A DNA stretch of 5,877 nucleotides from Rhizobium sp. Q54 (GTDB lineage: Bacteria; Pseudomonadota; Alphaproteobacteria; Rhizobiales; Beijerinckiaceae): NCBI GenBank assembly GCA_945903655.1, contig CAMDOY010000252.1, forward strand, positions 1 through 5,877, written 5' to 3'. Positions 1-4,577 of this stretch are shown here, piece by piece (positions within the stretch are counted from its first letter, which is position 1; every line of letters starts with the position of its first letter). A program made the position numbers and the translations under genes. The notes beneath the pieces were generated by a model, which was given only the letters and a program-made list of their open reading frames with translations, did not search any database and was not told the origin of the DNA.

Positions 1-446
1 CCCGTGACATACATGGAGCCCGAGAGCGCCTGAAAAACAAGTTCGCAGCCGCGCCAGCGCGCATAGGGCCCATGGGGCCCAAAATCCGTCACCAGTCCAA
101 TCAACGCATGCGGACAGGCGACGGCCAATCTCTCCTTAAGACCGGCGTCGCTGAGGATCACGACATCGGCGCTGCGCGCCAGCGTCATCAAGGCCTCAAA
201 ACCCTCGGGATGATCAATATCGAGACTGAGCGAACGCTTTCCACCATTCAAATGCGAGAATAAAAACGATTCGCCGTCGTCAGAACGAAGCGGAGGCAAT
301 CTGCGAACGCGCGATCCCTGAACCGGCTCCACAAGCCATGTCTGAGCCCCATGATCGGCGAAAACGCGGCTCGCAAACTGGCCGCTCACATGCTCCGACA
401 AGTCGAGCACGGTAAGTCCGTCGAGAAGCCCCTTTGACGAGCTCAC
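1..446 (-). CDS. CaiB/BaiF family (class III) CoA-transferase, N-terminal part, cut by the left window edge
   Basis: Class III CoA-transferases move coenzyme A between carboxylic acids, in the cytoplasm and as interlocked dimers; the substrate here cannot be told. The reading frame is open from the GTG at 446 to the window edge (148 codons). The product begins with a short lead, then LDGLTVLDLSEHVSG (about residues 8-22), FADHGAQTWLVEP (29-41), NGGKRSLSLDIDHPEGF, and FGPHGPYARWRG (121-132) followed by FQALSGSMYVTG. This is the family order: the N-terminal Rossmann segment, the 'NR.KRS..LDL' segment and the 'FG..GPYA' segment. The catalytic Asp (Asp169 in formyl-CoA transferase) lies beyond the edge. 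An in-frame TAG a few codons upstream limits the start to this GTG or a TTG two codons earlier. The ribosome binding site is weak, but the start overlaps the stop of a possible upstream ORF as GTGA. Usual family length is about 380-430 residues. Family is sure; substrate is unknown. Confidence 0.9.
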   Translation of the reverse strand, partial: MSSSKGLLDGLTVLDLSEHVSGQFASRVFADHGAQTWLVEPVQGSRVRRLPPLRSDDGESFLFSHLNGGKRSLSLDIDHPEGFEALMTLARSADVVILSDAGLKERLAVACPHALIGLVTDFGPHGPYARWRGCELVFQALSGSMYVT

Positions 447-529
447 GGACAAATAGCCCGCTGGATAAAGCTATGGATCGGGGCGCAGGCCTCTTCGAAG
501 ACCAGTCGCCTGCAGCGTGTTTCCTTCAC
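443..529 (-). CDS. possible 28-codon upstream ORF overlapping the CoA-transferase start
   Basis: Reading leftwards from a GTG at 529 there are 28 codons ending in TGA (445-443). The product begins MKETRCRRLVFEEACAP and ends IQRAICP. Its TGA overlaps the GTG of the CoA-transferase as GTGA, the usual geometry for translational coupling. A GAGGGGG run lies seven bases before the GTG and could serve as a ribosome binding site, whereas the CoA-transferase start lacks a good one of its own. No family is recognised. The composition is Cys- and Arg-rich with no membrane segment, and a 28-codon ORF can occur by chance. It could be a leader that delivers ribosomes to the next gene, or merely 5' untranslated sequence. 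Confidence 0.25.
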   Translation of the reverse strand: MKETRCRRLVFEEACAPIHSFIQRAICP

Positions 530-693
530 TTGCACACCCCCTCAGAATTGGCCGGTCATGAATCGCGGTCTCCTTCTTTCAGCCGTAAACTGCGCATGAT
601 CTGGATCCCGTGGGGACCGTTCCCAAGGCGTGTTCGCTGAATGCGCTACAAATGTGCCCGTAACCCGGGTAAAAAACAACCCTGGGGAGTGAG

Positions 694-707
694 CCGGGGG
701 ATCCCGG
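694..707. repeat. short GC-rich inverted repeat in the kinase upstream region
   Basis: CCGGG (694-698) and CCCGG (703-707) are separated by GGAT and followed by TTTCTCTATGATTTTC. The 5-bp arms and interrupted T-rich tail make it at best a weak terminator-like or operator-like element. No plus-strand gene ends before it, so termination of a known transcript is unlikely. Confidence 0.3.
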
Positions 708-734
708 TTTCTCTATGATTTTCTTATGTCTCGC

Positions 735-756
735 ACGGCGGGTTTTGACCCGCCGT
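735..756. repeat. perfect 9-bp inverted repeat (hairpin) upstream of the sensor kinase
   Basis: ACGGCGGGT (735-743) and ACCCGCCGT (748-756) pair perfectly around a TTTG loop, ending about 80 bases before the kinase start. No T-run follows on either strand, so it is not a standard intrinsic terminator. It could be an operator or a hairpin in the kinase mRNA leader. Part of the right arm (CCCGC, 749-753) can instead pair with GCGGG at 760-764, but that stem is much shorter. Confidence 0.5.
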
Positions 757-823
757 CCTGCGGGGCGTTGGCCGACCTGATGTCTCAAACATTTGATTCT
801 ACGGCTCGGGAAGCCCTTGATAT

Positions 824-830
824 AGGAAGG
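824..830 (+). promoter_or_regulatory. ribosome binding site that fixes the TTG start of the sensor kinase
   Basis: AGGAAGG lies seven bases before the TTG at 838. The first ATG in frame (871) has no Shine-Dalgarno-like sequence before it, so the TTG start is preferred. Confidence 0.75.
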
Positions 831-837
831 ATCTCAT

Positions 838-2502
838 TTGAAACCTTCGCCTCACCCGCTGGCACTCCATATGAAAGCATCTTTGGATCGTCGCTTTTGG
901 CCAGGCTCAAAGGGTCCAGGCCCATATCGCCAAATATTTATGGGCGGAGCCCTGACGATCGCCTATATGCTTTTGACCTGGGTCAGTTCGATCCATGAGT
1001 ATCAGGGGCTGCCCTTCACGGCCTGGGATCCTGGACTTGGGCTGCTCTTCGCCGCAATGGTGATAAGGCCTGTGTTGGGGGCGAGCGCCCTGTTTGTAGG
1101 GATCTTTGGTTCTGAAGCGCTGATTCTCCGTAATGACGTCAGCCTCATGCGCATGGTGGCCATAGGCATCGTCGTTGCGGGCTCTTATGGCTTTGTTGCG
1201 CAGTTTCTTGCCAAGCGTCTTATCTTTGATCCCGCGTTGCCCATGCTCCGCGACATCTCCGCCTTGCTTGCTGGAGGCGTGATCGCCGCGTGTTGTTCGG
1301 GTACGATTCTTCTGGCCCTGTTTTACGTGTCCGGGGATCTTGGCTTCAACGAGATCCTGGGCGCCGCATGGGCGCATGTGATCGGGGATGTGATCGGCAT
1401 CGGGATCGTCGCCCCCTTGGCGCTCAAGTTCTTTACCCGAGAGGGCTTTGATCAGTTCAATCTGAATGCGACATTCGAAATTGCCTGCTTCTTCCTGACG
1501 GTTGGACTGTTTGGCTTTTTGATCGCCACCTCACCAACGGGCGAAGGTCTGCGGTTTTTCTATCTGTTATTCATTCCCACTGTTCTGGTGGCTGCTCGCC
1601 ATGGAATGACCGGCGCGGCTCTTTGTCTTGCGGGAACCCAGGGCGCCCTTGTGGTGATCCTCGATTGGGTTGACACAGATCCCGCCCGGTTTACGGATTA
1701 TCAGACCCTGATGCTCTTTCTCACCGCCACAGGACTCGTGGTTGGCGCCATTGTGAGCGAGAGGGACAACGCCAGATTGCGCGTTCAGGCCATGGAATGG
1801 GAGGCGGCGCGGGCGGCGCGCTTCAATCTTGTGAGCGGCATGGCGGCGGTCTTGTCGCATGAAATCAACCAACCGCTGACAGCAGCGCGCGCCCGCGCCA
1901 AAACGGTGACCTATCTGCTTGAACGCGAGGAATGGGGGAGGTTGAGCGAGCAACTTGGGCCGCTTGTGAACCAGATTGACAAGGCTGCGGAGATCTTGAG
2001 TCGTTTGCGGGACTTCTTGAAACGCGGAACGCCTGATCGCAAGCCCGTGGCCTGGAGCGCGATCACAAGCGATGCCCAAATGCTTTTGGGGCCCGCCGCC
2101 AAAGCGCAAAATATCCAGCTGTCATGGCGCGACGAGGATCCAGGCGTCATTGTCAATTGTGATCCCGTTCAAATAGAACAGGTGATCGTCAATCTGGTGA
2201 ACAATGCCATCGAGGCCATCGCCTCGTCCAATCAGGTCGATGGTAAAGTCCGAATTCAGGCTGCGCGCCAAGGGTCGATTCTGAATGTGAAAGTCAATGA
2301 TAATGGTCCGGGGGTGAACGCCCCCATTATGGGGAAACTCTTTAATACGATCACTACGACTCGCATGGATGGGTTGGGGCTGGGCGTCCTGATCTGTCAG
2401 TCCATCATCACCTCTCATGACGGGCGCCTATGGCTGGCCCATTCCCATCCCGGCGACACGCAATTTGAATTTCAGATTCCCCTGACGCCAAAAGGAACAT
2501 GA
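838..2502 (+). CDS. membrane sensor histidine kinase with MASE1 domain
   Basis: A predicted inner-membrane histidine kinase of 554 residues that should autophosphorylate and pass phosphate to the regulator encoded next door. Residues about 33-310 are strongly hydrophobic with eight or more helices and show MASE1-like landmarks: WDPGLGL near residue 63 (compare WPPSG in the family) and GDVIGIGIVAPLAL from 183. A charged linker follows (about 308-335, SERDNARLRVQAMEWEAARA). The HisKA phosphoacceptor is His341 in LSHEINQPLTAA, the HE-x-NQP form shared with FixL-type kinases. The HATPase domain has an N-box (NLVNNAIEAI, from 452), G1 (DNGPG, 488-492) and G2 (GLGLGV, from 512). The segment between G1 and G2 reads LFNTITTTR, where FixL-like kinases usually have LF-x-PF-x-TTK. 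No PAS or haem-binding domain is present, so it is not FixL itself. The TTG start is chosen for its ribosome binding site. The regulator gene begins one base after the stop. The signal sensed is unknown. Confidence 0.92.
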   Translation: MKPSPHPLALHMKASLDRRFWPGSKGPGPYRQIFMGGALTIAYMLLTWVSSIHEYQGLPFTAWDPGLGLLFAAMVIRPVLGASALFVGIFGSEALILRNDVSLMRMVAIGIVVAGSYGFVAQFLAKRLIFDPALPMLRDISALLAGGVIAACCSGTILLALFYVSGDLGFNEILGAAWAHVIGDVIGIGIVAPLALKFFTREGFDQFNLNATFEIACFFLTVGLFGFLIATSPTGEGLRFFYLLFIPTVLVAARHGMTGAALCLAGTQGALVVILDWVDTDPARFTDYQTLMLFLTATGLVVGAIVSERDNARLRVQAMEWEAARAARFNLVSGMAAVLSHEINQPLTAARARAKTVTYLLEREEWGRLSEQLGPLVNQIDKAAEILSRLRDFLKRGTPDRKPVAWSAITSDAQMLLGPAAKAQNIQLSWRDEDPGVIVNCDPVQIEQVIVNLVNNAIEAIASSNQVDGKVRIQAARQGSILNVKVNDNGPGVNAPIMGKLFNTITTTRMDGLGLGVLICQSIITSHDGRLWLAHSHPGDTQFEFQIPLTPKGT

Positions 2503-2503
2503 T

Positions 2504-3118
2504 ATGCCTCGCACGCAACTATCCTTGATTGACGATGATGATGATGTGCGCTCAGCCATTGGGGATATGCTGCGTGTATTTGGATACTCAGTAGATCTGC
2601 ATGCAAGCGCGGACGCTTTTTTATCTCAGAAAGTCGCGCAGCCCCCTGGCTGCATCATAAGCGATGTCCGCATGCCCGGGCTTGATGGCGTCACTTTTCT
2701 GGATCACTTGAAAGATAGTCCTTTGTGGGCGCCGGTTATTCTGATTTCCGGGCACGCTGACGTTCCAATGGCGGTCGCCGCCATCAAGAATGGCGCATTT
2801 GATTTTATCGAGAAACCGATTGATGACAGAAAGCTTGTCGCAAGCATCAATCGGGCTCTCGCACTCGTGAATCAGCAACAAGGCGAAACCACCGCGCGCA
2901 TGGATCTGCAGAGCCGTTTTTCCAAGCTGACAGGGCGGGAAGTGGAGGTTTTTGATCTCATCACTGCGGGACTCACCAATTTCGGCGTCGGGGATCGTCT
3001 CGGCATCAGCGTTCGTACAGTGGAGAGTTACCGCGCCCAGATCATGAGCAAGATGCAAGCGGACGGGCCTGCGACGCTCGTGCGGCAAGCCATCCGGCTC
3101 AACCGGCTCGACCCCTGA
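2504..3118 (+). CDS. FixJ/NarL-type response regulator (receiver plus LuxR HTH)
   Basis: A 204-residue cytoplasmic DNA-binding response regulator, the expected length for FixJ-like proteins. The receiver (about 5-120) has the acidic cluster IDDDDDVR (9-16), phosphoacceptor Asp54 in ISDVRMPGLDG, switch Ser82 in LISGHADVPMAV and Lys104-Pro105 in FIEKP, so it should be phosphorylatable. The LuxR-type HTH (about 139-200) is LTGREVEVFDLITAGL followed by NFGVGDRLGISVRTVESYRAQIMSKM. Most relatives have NKEIA where this protein has NFGVG, in the first helix of the HTH; the recognition-helix part (ISVRTVE) is canonical. The start ATG sits one base after the kinase stop, with AAGGA about seven bases before it, inside the kinase gene's last codons. 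Cotranscription and pairing with the kinase are very likely. Targets are unknown; a TACGTAG-containing palindrome seven bases after this gene is a candidate site. Confidence 0.93.
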   Translation: MPRTQLSLIDDDDDVRSAIGDMLRVFGYSVDLHASADAFLSQKVAQPPGCIISDVRMPGLDGVTFLDHLKDSPLWAPVILISGHADVPMAVAAIKNGAFDFIEKPIDDRKLVASINRALALVNQQQGETTARMDLQSRFSKLTGREVEVFDLITAGLTNFGVGDRLGISVRTVESYRAQIMSKMQADGPATLVRQAIRLNRLDP

Positions 3119-3124
3119 CCTCTA

Positions 3125-3137
3125 TACGTAGTTCTAC
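3125..3137. promoter_or_regulatory. candidate FixJ-family regulator binding site (TACGTAG plus inverted repeat)
   Basis: TACGTAG (3125-3131) runs into the inverted repeat GTAG-TT-CTAC (3128-3137). From memory, TACGTAG matches the core reported for binding sites of the rhizobial regulator FixJ. It lies about 80 bases upstream of the small membrane protein gene, a plausible activator distance. ATAGCTAT (3177-3184) is a possible but weak -10 region, and GTAGTT recurs at 3191-3196. The placement directly after a FixJ-like regulator gene makes that regulator the natural candidate. This is inference from motif and context only. Confidence 0.4.
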
Positions 3138-3214
3138 CTGGGCAATCCTCCGGATTTCGGCAGCGCGAGCATTTCGATAGCTATTCCTCTGTAGTTGCAG
3201 ATTGGGGGATCAGC

Positions 3215-3535
3215 ATGTCCAGTTACAGCACATCGCGTGAAAGAACCACCTTTCAGCCCCAACAGCCCGGCACTGACGATATCGCCTTGCTGGGCGCGCC
3301 ACTCGTTTTGTTGGTGTCGATTGGCATGCTGGCGTTGAAACTGCCGCCCGATGTCGTGCTGCCCGCGCTGGCGATGATGTCCACCCTGTTCGCATTGGTT
3401 TCGGGCTTGGTCGCATGGCGTGCGCAAGGGCGCGTCAAGAGCGGCGCCGAATTGGCGGCAGGCATTTTCGCCTTTGGAGCGGTCGCCGCCTGCATTCTTG
3501 GCGATCCTGATCAGGCTGCCCTGTTCCTGAAGTAA
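3215..3535 (+). CDS. small membrane protein of unknown function, three predicted helices
   Basis: I do not recognise a family for this 106-residue product. A polar, Ser/Thr/Gln-rich N-terminal tail (1-21, MSSYSTSRERTTFQPQQPG) is followed by three hydrophobic stretches, about 24-43 (LLGAPLVLLVSIGMLAL), 47-69 (VLPALAMMSTLFALVSGLVAW) and 79-97 (AAGIFAFGAVAACILG), with a basic loop (RAQGRVKSG) between the second and third. It should sit in the inner membrane. GGGGGA about six bases before the ATG is a good ribosome binding site. The codon choice resembles that of its neighbours and the frame is intact, so it looks like a real gene. It lies 96 bases after the response regulator, behind a FixJ-like motif, and may be a target of that system or a partner of the sensor. 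Neither role is shown by the sequence. Confidence 0.8.
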   Translation: MSSYSTSRERTTFQPQQPGTDDIALLGAPLVLLVSIGMLALKLPPDVVLPALAMMSTLFALVSGLVAWRAQGRVKSGAELAAGIFAFGAVAACILGDPDQAALFLK

Positions 3536-3563
3536 CCAGCGATCAGGTGGAAGGCGACAGCCT

Positions 3564-3590
3564 GATGATTCATCCCCGCCCGGGCGATGA
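3564..3590. repeat. overlapping short inverted repeats between the small membrane protein and terC
   Basis: GATGA-T-TCATC (3564-3574) is a perfect DNA palindrome whose right arm can also pair with a second GATGA (3586-3590) around a GC-rich loop containing CCCGCCCGGG. No T-run follows, so it is not a clear terminator. It may be a weak transcript end for the small membrane gene or an operator before terC. Confidence 0.3.
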
Positions 3591-3646
3591 GTGACATCTG
3601 CTCATATCAAGTGCGCTAAAAAACCAAGAAGCGCGAGAGGTGGCTC

Positions 3647-4393
3647 ATGCTTGCTGAAATCTTTTCCGCATCGGCCCTTACGGCCCTTTTCCAGGTCATC
3701 ATGATTGATCTCGTGCTGGCGGGCGATAATGCGATCGTCATCGCGCTCGCCGCCGCTGGCTTGCCAAAGGAACAGAGGGCGAAGGTTATCGCCTTGGGCA
3801 TTGCGGCAGCAACCATCTTGCGTATCGTTCTCGCTCTCATCACAACCCAGTTGCTCGGCATAGTCGGGCTCTTGCTCGCTGGCGGCATCCTGCTGCTGTG
3901 GGTGAGTTGGAAAATGTGGCGCGAATTGAAAAGCGCCAATGACGCAAAAAGCGCCCATGGCGATCTTTCGAGTGGGGAATCGGGCGCGGTGAGCGGCGCT
4001 CCCCGCAAGACGCTGAAGCAGGCTGTCTGGCAGATCATCATCGCCGACTTCTCGATGTCCCTTGACAATGTGCTCGCCGTCGGTGGCGCTGCGCGCGAGC
4101 ATCCCTGGGTGCTCATCTTTGGCCTTGCTCTGTCCATCGCCCTCATGGCCGTCGCTGCTTCGTGGATCGCCCGTGTGCTGCAGAAGCATTATTGGGTGGG
4201 TTATGTGGGCCTCGCGATCATCGTTTATGTCGCGATTGAGATGATCTGGCGCGGCTGGCATCAGGTGGCTCCTTTCGCCTCGTCCTTCGCCTCCAGCAAT
4301 CCGGTCATCGTCGCCTTGGCGGTGGTGGCTGCGATCGGGGCTTTGAGCCTGAGCGCATTACGAATGAAGCGCAGCAAGAAGGCTGGCGACTGA
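3647..4393 (+). CDS. TerC family integral membrane protein (YjbE/Alx-like)
   Basis: TerC-family proteins are polytopic inner-membrane proteins. Characterised members, such as E. coli Alx and the Bacillus TerC homologues, are linked to manganese export or to metalation of exported proteins; tellurium resistance is the historical name. This product has 248 residues with about seven hydrophobic helices. It carries the two family repeats: DLVLAGDNAIVIALA (Asp21, Asp27, Asn28) and ADFSMSLDNVLAV (Asp134, Asp140, Asn141), with the acidic/Asn residues expected to bind metal. The hydrophilic loop between the halves (about 95-122) is Ser/Gly-rich, and the tail is basic (RMKRSKKAGD). The length is close to that of short YjbE-type members. 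AGAGG six bases before the ATG supports the start. No yybP-ykoY manganese riboswitch is visible in the 111 bases upstream. An intrinsic terminator follows. Family is secure; the transported metal is inferred from relatives only. Confidence 0.93.
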   Translation: MLAEIFSASALTALFQVIMIDLVLAGDNAIVIALAAAGLPKEQRAKVIALGIAAATILRIVLALITTQLLGIVGLLLAGGILLLWVSWKMWRELKSANDAKSAHGDLSSGESGAVSGAPRKTLKQAVWQIIIADFSMSLDNVLAVGGAAREHPWVLIFGLALSIALMAVAASWIARVLQKHYWVGYVGLAIIVYVAIEMIWRGWHQVAPFASSFASSNPVIVALAVVAAIGALSLSALRMKRSKKAGD

Positions 4394-4399
4394 TCCAAG

Positions 4400-4439
4400 C
4401 CTCGCAGGCGGAATCCCCCCTTGTCCTGCGAATGCGAGG
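4400..4439 (+). repeat. 7-bp inverted repeat ahead of the terC terminator
   Basis: CCTCGCA (4400-4406) pairs with TGCGAGG (4433-4439) around a 26-base loop just after the terC stop. In the mRNA it would form a stem directly before the terminator hairpin and could protect the 3' end. The long loop makes it less certain than the terminator. Confidence 0.35.
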
Positions 4440-4442
4440 ACG

Positions 4443-4472
4443 CCCACTCGGGATCACCCGAGTGGGGTTTTT
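4443..4472 (+). terminator. intrinsic terminator of terC
   Basis: CCCACTCGGG (4443-4452) and CCCGAGTGGG (4457-4466) form a perfect 10-bp stem with an ATCA loop, followed by G and TTTTT (4468-4472). It starts 49 bases after the terC stop. Reading the other way there is no T-run after the stem, so it acts on the plus strand only and would not obviously stop the convergent monooxygenase operon. Confidence 0.95.
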
Positions 4473-4577
4473 GATGGATAATCGTCAATACCTTGATGAG
4501 CGGTGTCTATGATCATGCGCAAGGCGTCATATCCGGAGCGTCCGTTTCAATCTCCGCTCGCAACGGCACTTTAGGGG
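4473..4577. other. convergent intergenic spacer
   Basis: About 105 bases between the terC terminator and the stop of the minus-strand oxidoreductase. GAGCG (4536-4540) and CGCTC (4555-4559) could pair, but no T-run follows on the minus strand. I see no gene here and no clear terminator for the oxidoreductase. Confidence 0.5.

Larger units (their letters stand above)
447..837. other. divergent intergenic region between CoA-transferase and sensor kinase
   Basis: About 390 bases with no convincing full-length gene; ORFs in it lack ribosome binding sites and recognisable sequence. It should hold the promoters of the two divergent transcription units. I could not identify a clear sigma-70, sigma-54 or EcfG-type promoter. 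TATGAT at 714-719 resembles a -10 box for the kinase but has no fitting -35. On the minus strand an AAGGAG motif about ten bases upstream of an ATG at 559 opens a five-codon ORF (MTGQF, stop). Short palindromes occur at 611-625, 694-707 and 735-756. Confidence 0.5.

Noticed and set aside
66..80. Near-palindrome of GGGCCC blocks inside the CoA-transferase
   Set aside because: It is explained by the codons for the conserved FGPHGPY motif, so it needs no regulatory explanation.
434..640. 68-codon plus-strand ORF in the divergent intergenic region
   Set aside because: No ribosome binding site, no recognisable domain, low-complexity Arg/Pro-rich product, and it overlaps the minus-strand CoA-transferase start.
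726..998. 90-codon plus-strand ORF overlapping the start of the sensor kinase
   Set aside because: No Shine-Dalgarno sequence before its ATG, and half of it lies in another frame of the well-supported kinase gene. It looks like a shadow ORF.
3536..3646. Manganese (yybP-ykoY) riboswitch before terC
   Set aside because: I looked for it because TerC-type genes can carry one, but saw none of its conserved landmarks; only short GATGA/TCATC palindromes are present.
3602..4261. 219-codon minus-strand ORF opposite terC
   Set aside because: It is antisense to TerC, whose conserved motifs are unmistakable. Its product is hydrophilic and His/Asp-rich, as expected of the reverse complement of membrane-helix codons.
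4534..4559. Hairpin as terminator for the minus-strand oxidoreductase
   Set aside because: Stems are only 5 bp (GAGCG/CGCTC or CGGAG/CTCCG), the loop is long, and no T-run follows on the minus strand.
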